The notes beneath the pieces are model-generated. The model saw only the letters and a list, made by a program, of their open reading frames with translations, had not been told where the DNA came from and made no database searches. A DNA stretch of 64,000 nucleotides from positions 248,001-312,000 of the forward strand of contig CAYUQJ010000001.1 of assembly GCA_964446955.1 (NCBI GenBank). Reading direction: 5' to 3'. Both the position numbers and the translations under genes were made by a program. Source of the stretch: Leptolinea sp964446955. Its GTDB lineage: Bacteria > Chloroflexota > Anaerolineae > Anaerolineales > Anaerolineaceae. This document shows positions 16,991 through 26,465 of this stretch, in pieces; position 1 is the first letter of the stretch; every line of letters begins with the position of its first letter.

Positions 16991-17446
16991 TTAATTTTGC
17001 CCAAAAATCCACTCGTCTGAGCAACGATTCCAATCTACCAATTCGGAAGGGGAAAACCAGAGTGATATTTCAGCAGAGGCATTTTCTACTGAATCAGAAC
17101 CGTGCGTTAGATTTCGCCCAACCTCAATGGCAAAATCGTGCCTCAAACTGCCGGGGGCGGCTTCCCACGGACGTGTGGCGCCCATCATCTGGCGGGCAAC
17201 AGCAACAGCATTTGTACCTTCCCACACCATGGCCATAACCGGGGCGGATGTAATATATTTGATTAATCCATCATAAAAAGGTTTTCCCTTATGAATGGCA
17301 TAATGCTTCTCTGCCAGTTCCTTCGAAACGGCCATGAATTTGGCTGCAGCCAGTTTTAAGCCGCGTTTTTCAAAACGCGATATCACTTCACCAACCAGAC
17401 CCCGTTGAACGCCGTCCGGTTTTACAAGAATAAAAGTACGTTCCAT
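16991..17446 (-). CDS. ndk: Nucleoside diphosphate kinase
   Basis: A 151-residue enzyme that balances nucleoside triphosphate pools through a phosphohistidine intermediate. The N-terminal ERTFILVKPDGVQRGLVGEVISRFEKRGLKL is characteristic, and RNLTHGSDSVENASAEI carries the active-site His and the Ser. The usual RNIIHGSDS appears here as RNLTHGSDS, a mild change. Length is normal. GGAG lies six bases before the ATG. It lies between the TPR gene and ftsH on the same strand. Confidence 0.96.
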   Translation of the reverse strand: MERTFILVKPDGVQRGLVGEVISRFEKRGLKLAAAKFMAVSKELAEKHYAIHKGKPFYDGLIKYITSAPVMAMVWEGTNAVAVARQMMGATRPWEAAPGSLRHDFAIEVGRNLTHGSDSVENASAEISLWFSPSELVDWNRCSDEWIFGQN

Positions 17447-17479
17447 GATTACTCCAAAGAATCGAGATTAAAAGCCAGA

Positions 17480-20400
17480 TTATTTTAGCAGGTCCGCTGC
17501 TTTCGCATAGGCATCAAGAGCTTCCTGTATCCGGTTATCTCTCAAACGGGCGTCTCCATAGGTTTGCCAAACGAGGTATTCTTTGGGATTTTTTCGAACG
17601 AGTTCTTTCAGATCAGCAGATACTTCATCAATTGCCTTATTGGCATTGATTAATTTTATGTAACGGCGCAGAGCGGCGTTCAAATCACCTTTTTTCGCAA
17701 ATTCCCGTGCGCGGTTTAGATCAGCAAGTCCAACTTTCTTAGGTGTTGAGACTGGTCTCTCACTCTCGCGGCGAACCGGTTTGGCTTCGGCTGGTTTAAC
17801 CGGGCGGGTTACACGCGGCTCTTTTGCTGGTACTTTCACTGTGGGTTTTGGTTCTATCGGTTTCACCTGTGTTGTTACCGCCACTGGTTGAGGTGGTGGC
17901 GCTTCAGCTTTTACAGGAGGTTGAGGTGCCGGTTCTTCTTTCGCAACAGGTAGAACTACTTTGGGTTCTTCAGCTACAGGCTGTGGGGAAATAACCGGTT
18001 CCACAACAATGGGTGGGGGTATTTCTGGAGGTTTTTCGACTTTTGGCTGTGGTGGAGAAACAGGTTCCACGCTTGTCTGTGAAGGAGGTGTTGCAGGTGG
18101 CTCTACAGCCGCTGTTGGAGGCTGAGACTGGCTAATTTCTTCTTTGAGAGAGGGTGGTAATGAAGAAACTGGAACTGTTTTTTCATCGATTGGTCTTCTG
18201 GCAACAGGTTCAACAACTGCCTCTTCCAACGGTTGTGCAGCAGTCTCTTTTGGTGTCACAGCTTCGATAATTTCTTCAATTGTTGGAACATCGCCGGATA
18301 ATTTCTTGACCTCTTCAACCTTTTCTTCTTGAACCGGGCTGACGAAAAAGTCCAGGGCAGGAAGATCTTCCGGGTTTGTCGTTTCGAAGATTGGTTGCTC
18401 AATAACAGGTTTTTCAATCTCTGGGATTGAGGTTGATTCAGGCTCAGTGAAAATTTCTTCGGGAACAGAAGGTTCAATTTTTGCCTGTGGTATTTCTTCA
18501 ACAATTGGTTTGACCTCATTTTGGTCAAATACGACGGAAGGAGTGAGTTCCAGCTCTTCTTTTTCCGGCTCTTTCCCGGGTGTGGTTTCTAATTGAGGTG
18601 TTTCGACCTCCGGTTCCAATGTGCGGAACTCATCAAATGATACCGGTTGAGAAAGCCCTGGAATTTGATCAGGGGTTAATTGTGGCGTAGCTTCTGTGGC
18701 CAGTGGATTGGTGGTAAAAGGACTTTCTGCTTCTTCCCGCAGCATGGCAGCAAGATCAGCTGGCAGGCTTTCAGGTGCGTTTGATTTTAATAAATCGGTG
18801 TCGGTAGTTTCTTCAGATAATTCTTCCGGCATTACAAGGTTGTCCGTCAATGGCGCTCTGTCAACCTTCATGAAATCTACCGGTTGTGAATCCAGAAAGC
18901 TTAAGTCTGGCTTTTCGCCAGGTGTTGGTTCAACTTCCGCTTGACTGGATTTGATGACGGGTGCTTCCCCGAGGTTGGCCATGGAATCCAATCGTGATGA
19001 TTCGTCATACGCATCACCAGAAATTGTGGATTCTGCCTTTTCTGACCCTACGGAAAGGTTATCCTGGGCGAAAACATCGGGCCGGGCTGCAGCGAGCCAA
19101 TCGGGCGGGGGTTGATGTGTAACCGGTGTCTCAGACTGGATCGGTGCCGTGTCTCCACCTGAATCTTCTGAAGTGAATAGCCAGTCAGGTACGTTCGGAA
19201 CAGACATTGGTGTGGTCGATGAAGCCGGTTCGGGATGAGCCTCGTTCTCTTCTCTGAGTTGTGCCATCCAGTCCGGTGTACCTTCAGGTTCTGAAATTTC
19301 TTCTGATGGTTTGGCCGTCTGGTCAAACAGCGCTTCAATGTCGCTTCCAAGGTTTTCGTGTTTTAACCAATCTGGTTGTTCCCCGGGTGCTGTATCCTTA
19401 CGCAGTTGCTCAAGGTATTGTTCAATTTCAGGAGTGGGTACTTCGGGCTGTGCCGTTTCAACCGGTTCACCGAATTCAGGTTGTGGGGGTTGATACTGGT
19501 TTTCTAACGCTGAAGATTCACCAAAAGAAGCTGGCTGGGCCGGTTTCTCGCTGATAAAATCTTCACGAAGGTCTTCAGCTGGTTGTTGCATTTTTTCAGG
19601 CACAACAGGAGGAGTTTCAGCCGCGGTTTTCATCCAATCGGGCATTTCTTTGGAAATTGTGGACTGGGGAGGGGCACCGACATCTTCGATCGGTACCGGT
19701 TGGGTAGTCTCTCCTGTCTGAACAAAAGGACTGTCAGGATGAATTCCGGGCAATGATTCCAACAGCTCCTGTTGAGGCGCAGATTCTATGGTGGGAGATT
19801 CCTCTGGAATAAGTGGAGCGGGCCCTTCACCTTGAAGATTTCTTAAGAATTCAAGGTTTTCTTCACCGGTTTGTAAAACTCCTGTTTCTCCCGGTACCCG
19901 TAACGGGGCAGTAATGGCATCTGATGACGCGGCTGGTGGTTCTGAAGCTAGCGCTTTCAACCATTCTGGGATGTCTCCCGGTTCCGCGGCGGGAATGGAA
20001 TCACCAGGGACGCCCAAAAAGGGATTCGGCGCTGAAGAATCATCCTGTCCAGAGAATTGGGGGTTATTATCGCCTGTTGGGTTTTCATTGGGGGAGTAAT
20101 TATCGTTTGTTGTCATAAGGTTTCCAGAAGTGAATCCAGGTTTTGGAGTGGCTGGCGTGTTGCCAGAGGTTTTTCCTGCGAGAAATTCTGATTGTGCCAT
20201 CGGTGTTTGCAGGGTATCCATCCATGATGGTTTCTGTTCTTCAAACTTCTCTCCTGTTATATCATTTTCCGTTTGCCATCCTGCGGATTGCAATGAGGTG
20301 GGTATCTGCTTCTCAGTTGCCTGTCTGAAAGTATTCTGAGGCATGGAGGAAAGATTGAAATCTGATTGCTTAGTTGCAGTTTTCAGGCCTAAACCTTCTG

Positions 20401-21169
20401 GAATTTCAATCAATACTTCATCCTCTTTAACGATATCAGGATCCGGTTGGGTGGGTCCGGTATATTCATAATACGGATCAAGCTCCCTCAATTGCTGCTG
20501 AAGAGACTCTACATCTTCAATTCTTGTCGTTGACGGCCGATTCTCGAATAAAATCCGGATGACCGGATAGCAATAAGGTAATTCCTTAAGAATTTGGTCG
20601 CAAATTTCCAGCGCTTCATCTTTTCTGTTGGCTAATAATAAGGCTTCCGCCTGTAGTACTTTTATGTCCATCCTGGAAGGATCTTCTTCCAGAAACGATT
20701 GAATCTCATTGAGCGCCTGAGGGACCATGTCGCCACGCATATACATACGTATCAGTCCGCCCCTGGTTAAATTTGCCCGATTGGTTTCCACACCATCTCG
20801 TTGTTTGTAAAGACGTCTAAGCTCATTCTGAATGGCTGTATTGGTGGGCTGTGTTTCAAAAGCCCTTTCCATATGCCAGATCGTGCCTTCAAGGTTGGTC
20901 TGCTTTTCCCTTAAAAGACTCATTCCAAGATTGGCAATGAAATCATCAGGGACATAGGAAAGAACTTGTTTGAAAGTGTTTTCCGCTTTGTCGTAAAGAC
21001 GCAATTCGAGAAAAGCTTTGCCAAGTAAACGGTGAGTTTCGAGGCAGCGGGGGTAATTATCAAGGATACGCTGGCAATGCTCAAGCGCCTCTTCTGAACG
21101 ATCATTATCTATGAGCCGTTCAATCTCCCGGTTATATGCCCGGAGTGGGATTTTCTCCATAAAAGACAT
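17480..21169 (-). CDS. TPR protein with long disordered Pro/Glu-rich centre
   Basis: A 1229-residue protein without signal peptide or membrane segment. About residues 10-230 form tetratricopeptide repeats (for example EALEHCQRILDNYPRCLETHRLLGKAFLELRLYDKAENTF). About 260-1130 are low-complexity, rich in Pro, Glu, Ser and Thr. The last 85 residues form another helical repeat unit (DLNAALRRYIKLI, NRIQEALDAYAKAADLL). Within the disordered part the motif P-x-W-[LM] recurs seven times, at Trp316, 403, 512, 601, 634, 663 and 691. A scaffold role is likely but unproven. Two ATGs compete: 21169 has GGAGG two bases away, and 21160 has it eleven bases away. Confidence 0.8.
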   Translation of the reverse strand: MSFMEKIPLRAYNREIERLIDNDRSEEALEHCQRILDNYPRCLETHRLLGKAFLELRLYDKAENTFKQVLSYVPDDFIANLGMSLLREKQTNLEGTIWHMERAFETQPTNTAIQNELRRLYKQRDGVETNRANLTRGGLIRMYMRGDMVPQALNEIQSFLEEDPSRMDIKVLQAEALLLANRKDEALEICDQILKELPYCYPVIRILFENRPSTTRIEDVESLQQQLRELDPYYEYTGPTQPDPDIVKEDEVLIEIPEGLGLKTATKQSDFNLSSMPQNTFRQATEKQIPTSLQSAGWQTENDITGEKFEEQKPSWMDTLQTPMAQSEFLAGKTSGNTPATPKPGFTSGNLMTTNDNYSPNENPTGDNNPQFSGQDDSSAPNPFLGVPGDSIPAAEPGDIPEWLKALASEPPAASSDAITAPLRVPGETGVLQTGEENLEFLRNLQGEGPAPLIPEESPTIESAPQQELLESLPGIHPDSPFVQTGETTQPVPIEDVGAPPQSTISKEMPDWMKTAAETPPVVPEKMQQPAEDLREDFISEKPAQPASFGESSALENQYQPPQPEFGEPVETAQPEVPTPEIEQYLEQLRKDTAPGEQPDWLKHENLGSDIEALFDQTAKPSEEISEPEGTPDWMAQLREENEAHPEPASSTTPMSVPNVPDWLFTSEDSGGDTAPIQSETPVTHQPPPDWLAAARPDVFAQDNLSVGSEKAESTISGDAYDESSRLDSMANLGEAPVIKSSQAEVEPTPGEKPDLSFLDSQPVDFMKVDRAPLTDNLVMPEELSEETTDTDLLKSNAPESLPADLAAMLREEAESPFTTNPLATEATPQLTPDQIPGLSQPVSFDEFRTLEPEVETPQLETTPGKEPEKEELELTPSVVFDQNEVKPIVEEIPQAKIEPSVPEEIFTEPESTSIPEIEKPVIEQPIFETTNPEDLPALDFFVSPVQEEKVEEVKKLSGDVPTIEEIIEAVTPKETAAQPLEEAVVEPVARRPIDEKTVPVSSLPPSLKEEISQSQPPTAAVEPPATPPSQTSVEPVSPPQPKVEKPPEIPPPIVVEPVISPQPVAEEPKVVLPVAKEEPAPQPPVKAEAPPPQPVAVTTQVKPIEPKPTVKVPAKEPRVTRPVKPAEAKPVRRESERPVSTPKKVGLADLNRAREFAKKGDLNAALRRYIKLINANKAIDEVSADLKELVRKNPKEYLVWQTYGDARLRDNRIQEALDAYAKAADLLK

Positions 21170-21225
21170 ATCCTCCCAATAGCCTAGTATGCATCAAAGG
21201 ATTACTTAATGCAAGAAAAATACCA

Positions 21226-21262
21226 TAAAAAAAAGGAACACAGTTAAGAACTGTGTCCCTTT
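21226..21262 (-). terminator. Rho-independent terminator after rpoD
   Basis: Eight-bp stem (21238-21245 with 21249-21256), three-base loop, extended by G-C pairs, and eight T on the minus strand. It lies in the gap between the rpoD stop and the TPR gene start. Confidence 0.88.
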
Positions 21263-21307
21263 CAAAAAGCTGCTTTCTCAAAAATGAAAACGATACTTTT
21301 TCTTTGA

Positions 21308-22522
21308 TTATTCTCCGAGATAATCTCGTAACCGGCGACGAATTGTTGGATGGCGAAGGCGGCTTAATGCCTGGGCTTCAATTTGCCTTACTCGTTCACG
21401 GGTAACACCCATTTTTCGGCCAACTTCTTCCAGTGTGTAAGCCTGTCCATCCAGAAGACCATATCGCAATTGCAGAATCCGAACCTCGCGGGGAGGGAGA
21501 GAATTAAGAACGTCTTCCAGGTGTTCTTTTAAGAGGTTGTAGGTTGCGGTATCATCGGGCGGAGGTGCTTCGTCATCCTCAATGAAATCACCCAGTACCG
21601 AGTCTTCTTCATCATCGGTAGGTGTTTCAAGCGACAACGGACGGCGGGCAACCTGGATCATGTTTTCCACTTTTTTGGGTGGCACTTCCAACGCATCAGC
21701 CAACTCTTCCACCGATGGCTCGCGGCCCAGCCTCTGGGTCAATTGATGCTGAACGCGCAATAGTTTGTTGATTTGATCACCCATGTGAACTGGGACACGA
21801 ATCGTTCTTCCCTGATCGGCAATGGCGCGTGTAACCGCCTGGCGTATCCACCATGTTGCATAGGTACTGAATTTGTGACCCCGGCGGTAATCGAATTTTT
21901 TGGTCGCGCGGATTAATCCAATATTTCCTTCCTGTATCAAATCCAGGAAGGGCACTCCGCGCCCCATGTATTTCTTGGCGACAGATATTACCAGTCTCGA
22001 GTTTGCTGTGATCAAATGTTCACGTGCTGCCCATCCATCTTCGATAAGATGGCGTAGTTCAGTGCGTCGACGTGTGCTTACATTCCCGCGCGCAAGTTCT
22101 TCACGTGCCATGCGGCCGCGCTCGATGCGTTGTGCCAATTCGACTTCTTCCTCAGCTGTCAACAATGGCACACGACTGACTTCTTTTAAGTAAAGGCCGA
22201 TCGTGTCATCTGTGTCGATATTCGCCAGATCATCCAGAAAGGCGGATTGTGCCTGTTCTTCTTCGCCGGCATCTTCTTCCAGCGATAGTTCATCATCTGC
22301 CGGTTCTTCAATAGCTGATGGTTCTTCTATGTAGTTGATACCGGCGCTTAATAACGCGGCAAACGCTTCTTCCAGTTGCTCTACATCTTGTTCAGCTTCC
22401 GGGAAGAAATGAAGAATATCATCTATAGTGACAAAAGATTTCTGGCGGCCAAGTTCAATCAATCTTGCGATTGCTGAATACTCTTCATCTTCATCAACTA
22501 CATGCAAAATTGCATCATCCAT
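21308..22522 (-). CDS. rpoD: Primary RNA polymerase sigma factor (sigma-70/SigA)
   Basis: A 404-residue housekeeping sigma factor. Region 1.1-like helices occupy about residues 1-70, followed by an acidic linker. Region 1.2 begins at DTIGLYLKEVSRVPLLTAEEE. Region 2 contains FLDLIQEGNIGLIRATKKFDYRRGHKFSTYATWWIRQA, which melts and reads the -10 box, and region 4.2 contains YTLEEVGRKMGVTRERVRQIEAQALSRL, which reads the -35 box. The length suits a compact SigA as in Gram-positive bacteria. No strong ribosome site is seen close to the ATG. A terminator follows. Being the only sigma factor in the window with region 1.1, it is almost certainly the principal one. Confidence 0.95.
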   Translation of the reverse strand: MDDAILHVVDEDEEYSAIARLIELGRQKSFVTIDDILHFFPEAEQDVEQLEEAFAALLSAGINYIEEPSAIEEPADDELSLEEDAGEEEQAQSAFLDDLANIDTDDTIGLYLKEVSRVPLLTAEEEVELAQRIERGRMAREELARGNVSTRRRTELRHLIEDGWAAREHLITANSRLVISVAKKYMGRGVPFLDLIQEGNIGLIRATKKFDYRRGHKFSTYATWWIRQAVTRAIADQGRTIRVPVHMGDQINKLLRVQHQLTQRLGREPSVEELADALEVPPKKVENMIQVARRPLSLETPTDDEEDSVLGDFIEDDEAPPPDDTATYNLLKEHLEDVLNSLPPREVRILQLRYGLLDGQAYTLEEVGRKMGVTRERVRQIEAQALSRLRHPTIRRRLRDYLGE

Positions 22523-22635
22523 AAAAATTTTTCGGTTACCTTATCCTCTTAGTGTCATACAATAATTCTTTGTGCTGAAATAGCCAGTATTCAGAATACA
22601 CTTTTTCCCAGGGCTTTTCAATACCCTGAGAAATG

Positions 22636-23220
22636 TCATGGCTGTGGTGTTTGTGTGTCTAAAACAGGTGTTTCAGTGGCTTTAACAATTCCGTCCAGCG
22701 TCAGCAGGCCGGTAACGTTATCGATAACAGGTATATTAATAATATAGTATTTTTCACCTGCTTTAATGTAGCTGCCGCTACTTATTGGTGTTTGGTTGCC
22801 CAGAATGATCTGAATTTCATTATCACTTTTATCAACCAACTTGATTGTTCTCGCTCCAGAATCGAGCCCCATTGCTTCTTTTGATGAAATGGAGATCAAC
22901 TCTTGAAGAGGTTGCATACCTTTCAATTCGGAAAGGAGTTGCATTACTTTTCCGGCGTCTGCTTTAACGCCAGAAATCTCATCGATGCTCCAGTCAGTGA
23001 AATCTTTGCCCAGACGCAGAGTAAGAGTACCGGATGCCGGGTCAACATATTGGATCATCCGGGTACCGGCAATATCCCAATTTGCCAGTGGGCTGGGAAT
23101 TGATGTCGGTGTAGCCGTGCCAGATTGCGGAAGTACGGATGGGTTCTGTTCAATCCACCATGCAAGCGCTCCCAAAAGCACGAACGCGATAAGAAGGAAA
23201 GCGGTAGGTCGTTTGATCAT
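22636..23220 (-). CDS. DUF4340-type lipid- or membrane-anchored protein of the Gld-like ABC cassette
   Basis: A 194-residue protein with one N-terminal hydrophobic segment (about residues 5-22), a Pro/Thr linker, and an extracytoplasmic domain resembling DUF4340 (WSIDEISGVKADAGKVMQLLSELKGMQPLQEL, then IKLVDKSDNEIQIILGNQTP). Proteins of this type often follow GldG-like subunits. No signal-peptidase lipobox is visible. It starts six bases after the stop of the GldG-like gene, so it is the fourth member of the cassette. Function is unknown. Confidence 0.75.
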   Translation of the reverse strand: MIKRPTAFLLIAFVLLGALAWWIEQNPSVLPQSGTATPTSIPSPLANWDIAGTRMIQYVDPASGTLTLRLGKDFTDWSIDEISGVKADAGKVMQLLSELKGMQPLQELISISSKEAMGLDSGARTIKLVDKSDNEIQIILGNQTPISSGSYIKAGEKYYIINIPVIDNVTGLLTLDGIVKATETPVLDTQTPQP

Positions 23221-23225
23221 ATCTC

Positions 23226-24764
23226 TTATCCCCGTTTCCTCCGCTGCGCCCAGGAGATAATTCCCGCGGCGAGAACGCCTCCGGGGATTAGAAAGACGGT
23301 AACTAGCATGATCAACCCATTGCTAAAGATGGTGGGTGGGACCAACATTCTCTGTGTTTCTTCACGTGGAGTAAGGTTAATTAAATCTTCCTGGCCTGCT
23401 GCCCAATCGATAGCGTTAATCAACAAGATACCATTACCGTACTGGATAAAATTGTTATCCGTGGCGAATTCGGCGTCTCCTATAATTACCAACCGACCAT
23501 TGGTATCAATATTTTTTGCCGCAACAGCTATTTCTACCGGACCAATTCTATCCACATCCATATCCGGTGAAACTTTCTGGCTGGAAATACTCTGTTGATC
23601 CATCTCACCCCATGAAGCAGCCGAGGATGAAACCAGAGGGTAGCCAACTATCTTTTCACGGCTTTCATCATATTGAACAGAGCGCGCTCCAGGGAATAGT
23701 GTTACCAACCCCTGAAGTTTATTGGTAATGGAATGATTTCCATATTTATCTGCCACCAAAATGGTTGGAGGATTGACATTTGTATCGATCATCAGATCGT
23801 TATCAACCGTTATGCCCCATTCTGCTGAAAGATAGTCCGAAAAACGGTCATTCTCAACTTTAATTCCGCTTTCAGCGGAAGGGTTGACAAGCCAGACAAC
23901 CGCTTTGCCTTTTTTCAGAAATTCTTTGAGCAAGTCTACTTCTTCTTCGTTCAACGCGGTTTTCCCACCGGCAATAACAATGGCAAGCGCGTCATCTGGA
24001 ATAGAAGGATTTATTAGCAAATTAAGTGATTGTACAGTGTAGTTTTTGGCTTCAAGTTCTGATTTTGCCAGACCATATTTTTCGGTTTCTGTGCCTTGAA
24101 GCTGATATTCGCCATGACCGGTCAGAAAGTAGATATTTCGTTTTTCTGGATTGGCAAGCCGAACAAGTGCACCGGAGATCTCTTTCTCGTCCGCATAGGT
24201 TATCTGTTCCTTGCGCCCATCCAGAGATATGACCAATGTCCCATCTCGAGTAATGCCGGCAGCCGCTATGGGGTTTGCTACCGGATCAATATATTCGTAG
24301 TCAAATTTATCGGGTGCAGCCGCTTTGTAGTTTTCAAGCAACTGGGTGGTATACGACTTTGACATTTGGGCGGAATAGAATCCGGTGATTGAGACTTTTG
24401 ATGGTAAAGAATTTAGGATTTCCAACGTTTCCGGAGTGAGGGAGTTTACTTTGTCTTCTGTTAGATCCCATCTAACCGAGTGATTGTTGCCCAGATAATT
24501 CAATACCACAAGAATACCGAGAACCGCCGTGGTCATAATCAGTATATTTGAGGTATTTTTGCCCTGCCGGCCCGTCGCCATTTCTCTGGCTCTTTCGGGA
24601 TCTAGCAAAATAAAGAGGGCGAGTCCCAGCACTATGAATGCAAGGGAGACTTGCAGGGGTACCGTCATTTGACGATGAAGGATATAAATACCAATGGATA
24701 CGGCTGCCGCTATCAATGACAAATAGAGGCCTACCGGTGCGAATTTTTTGAGTTTGTTATCCAT
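23226..24764 (-). CDS. GldG-like ABC transporter auxiliary protein
   Basis: A 512-residue protein of the family called ABC-type transport system involved in gliding motility, auxiliary component. The N-terminus has two to three membrane segments (residues about 12-60 and 78-95), then a large extracytoplasmic domain with ITGFYS, FLTGHGEYQL and IVIAGGKTALNEEEVDLLKEFLKKGKAVVWLVNP. A C-terminal membrane segment precedes a basic RRKRG tail. A GTG three codons upstream is possible; I prefer the ATG at 24764, which shares a base with the preceding stop (TAATG) and has AAGGTGG upstream. Chloroflexota with this cassette are not all gliders, so motility is not implied. Confidence 0.82.
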   Translation of the reverse strand: MDNKLKKFAPVGLYLSLIAAAVSIGIYILHRQMTVPLQVSLAFIVLGLALFILLDPERAREMATGRQGKNTSNILIMTTAVLGILVVLNYLGNNHSVRWDLTEDKVNSLTPETLEILNSLPSKVSITGFYSAQMSKSYTTQLLENYKAAAPDKFDYEYIDPVANPIAAAGITRDGTLVISLDGRKEQITYADEKEISGALVRLANPEKRNIYFLTGHGEYQLQGTETEKYGLAKSELEAKNYTVQSLNLLINPSIPDDALAIVIAGGKTALNEEEVDLLKEFLKKGKAVVWLVNPSAESGIKVENDRFSDYLSAEWGITVDNDLMIDTNVNPPTILVADKYGNHSITNKLQGLVTLFPGARSVQYDESREKIVGYPLVSSSAASWGEMDQQSISSQKVSPDMDVDRIGPVEIAVAAKNIDTNGRLVIIGDAEFATDNNFIQYGNGILLINAIDWAAGQEDLINLTPREETQRMLVPPTIFSNGLIMLVTVFLIPGGVLAAGIISWAQRRKRG

Positions 24765-25495
24765 TACCGCCACCTTCTTGATTCAATGGAAGCGCTGCCC
24801 AGGAAAAGAGCAAAAAATGTCAGGCTGGTGAAATAAACCACATCTTTTAATTCAATGAGACCGATAAAAAATGAGTTGGCAAAATGTCCTGCAAGTCCCA
24901 GGTAATCCAAAACACTACCCGCAGCTCCGCCAACAGCCTGTCCAAGATACCCGACGATCCAGAAGAAAAGCAGGATACCCAGGGTTGTGAAAAAAACCGC
25001 GATCTGATTGGCAAACAATGCGGACGCGAAAACTCCGATTGCAAGGAATGCGCTGAGCATTAACAGCAATCCAAGATACCCGGTTATGACACTACCAGTC
25101 TCTAAACCCGGCTTGATCATGAGATTAAGAATGAACGGGAAAATAAAGGTGATAGTCAACACCACCATATAAAACAACAGAGCACCTAACCATTTTCCAA
25201 CTACCAGTTCCCAATCACGTATTGGTTTTGTCATCAACACTTCAAGTGTGCCAGTCTTCTGCTCATCTGCAATAAGACGCATTGTGATGGCCGGAGTACT
25301 GAAAAGAAAAATGGATACCAATGGTGAGAGAACAATTTGGATATTGGGAACAACCTGTTGCAGAGAGTAAAAATAGAAATCTCCGTAAAAACTTAACCCT
25401 AGTATTAGTAGTATTAGAAACATAACAGCATAAGCTATTGGGCTGCTGAAATATTGTTTTAATTCACGTTTGGCAATGATCCATATATTTCTCAT
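24764..25495 (-). CDS. GldF-like ABC transporter permease
   Basis: A 243-residue permease of the ABC-2 type with six hydrophobic segments. The N-terminal MRNIWIIAKRELKQYFSSPIAYAVM and ADEQKTGTLEVLMTKPIRDWELVVGKW are typical of GldF/NosY-like permeases. The frame continues 31 codons upstream into the ATPase gene; the ATG at 25495 gives the family's usual start and lies four bases after the ATPase stop. It shares one base with the downstream GldG-like gene. The transported substrate is unknown. Confidence 0.85.
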   Translation of the reverse strand: MRNIWIIAKRELKQYFSSPIAYAVMFLILLILGLSFYGDFYFYSLQQVVPNIQIVLSPLVSIFLFSTPAITMRLIADEQKTGTLEVLMTKPIRDWELVVGKWLGALLFYMVVLTITFIFPFILNLMIKPGLETGSVITGYLGLLLMLSAFLAIGVFASALFANQIAVFFTTLGILLFFWIVGYLGQAVGGAAGSVLDYLGLAGHFANSFFIGLIELKDVVYFTSLTFFALFLGSASIESRRWR

Positions 25496-25499
25496 GTGG

Positions 25500-26465
25500 T
25501 TACTCTCCCGTCTGGACAGGTTCCACCGTATCATCCAGGGAAGGACGTGTCGGTTCATCCTGAGTAAGCTGCAGGAAAATTTCTTCAAGGCTCAGGTTCG
25601 CTGCTTGCATTTCAAGCAAGTCATACCCGTTTTTGACGATCTGCCGCGCAATTTCCGGTCGCGAGTCTTGACCGGCTGCCATGGTAATTGTCACCTCATT
25701 GTCTTTTACCAGATCAGCTTTAATTACTCCAGGCAATGGTGTGATTAACGGCAAAAGTTCGCTGGCTTCGCCATTAATTTTTACGTTTACACGGTCTGCT
25801 CCAGAAAGCCGGGATTGAAGTCCTGCCGGGGTGTCTTCCGCAACAATGTTTCCTTTGTTGATGATAATGACACGGTTGCAAACCTGCTGAACTTCGGTCA
25901 GAATGTGAGTGGACAACATCACTGTGTGATCTTTCCCGATCTCCCGGATCAGGTTCCTGACCTCAATGATCTGTGCAGGATCCAAACCGATTGTGGGTTC
26001 ATCCAGAATTAGTACTTCGGGCTGGTGAAGAATGGCCTGTGCCAGACCCAACCGCTGCCGCATTCCTTTCGATAAGTTGGAGATATAACCACCTGCTCGA
26101 TCATTAAGGTGAACTTTTTCAAGAACTTCATCTACCCGGTCATCCAGATCAGGGATTTTGTGGAATTCTCCCATGTAGGTTAGATATTCCATAACAGTCA
26201 TATCATTGTAAAGTGGTACTGATTCTGGCATATATCCAACAAGTTTGCGTACATCTAAGGAATTCTCAAGAACATCGTATCCGCAAATTTCCGCCGTACC
26301 ACTGGTAGGAGGCATGTAACCGGTTAGCATGCGCATGGTTGTTGTTTTACCTGCACCGTTTGGCCCAAGAAAACCAAGGATCTCTCCTTTTTCGGCGGAG
26401 AAAGTTAATTCATTAACTGCCCGGCGTGAACCATAGTCTTTGCTAAGACTTTTGACACGAATCAT
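25500..26465 (-). CDS. ABC transporter ATP-binding protein (GldA-like)
   Basis: A 321-residue ABC ATPase. Walker A GFLGPNGAGKTTTMR, signature LSKGMRQRLGLAQAIL, and Walker B LILDEPTIGLDP are intact; the H-loop His lies in LSTHIL. A roughly 90-residue C-terminal extension (from about 225) resembles the regulatory domain of GldA/NatA-type ATPases. AAGGAG precedes the ATG. It is the first gene of the four-gene cassette ATPase-permease-GldG-DUF4340, and its promoter must lie in the gap shared with hppA. Confidence 0.9.
   Translation of the reverse strand: MIRVKSLSKDYGSRRAVNELTFSAEKGEILGFLGPNGAGKTTTMRMLTGYMPPTSGTAEICGYDVLENSLDVRKLVGYMPESVPLYNDMTVMEYLTYMGEFHKIPDLDDRVDEVLEKVHLNDRAGGYISNLSKGMRQRLGLAQAILHQPEVLILDEPTIGLDPAQIIEVRNLIREIGKDHTVMLSTHILTEVQQVCNRVIIINKGNIVAEDTPAGLQSRLSGADRVNVKINGEASELLPLITPLPGVIKADLVKDNEVTITMAAGQDSRPEIARQIVKNGYDLLEMQAANLSLEEIFLQLTQDEPTRPSLDDTVEPVQTGE

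Noticed and set aside
17800..19000. Repetitive look of the TPR gene centre as a possible CRISPR or tandem array
   Set aside because: The similarity comes from recurring Pro/Glu codons in frame; there are no constant repeats with unique spacers.
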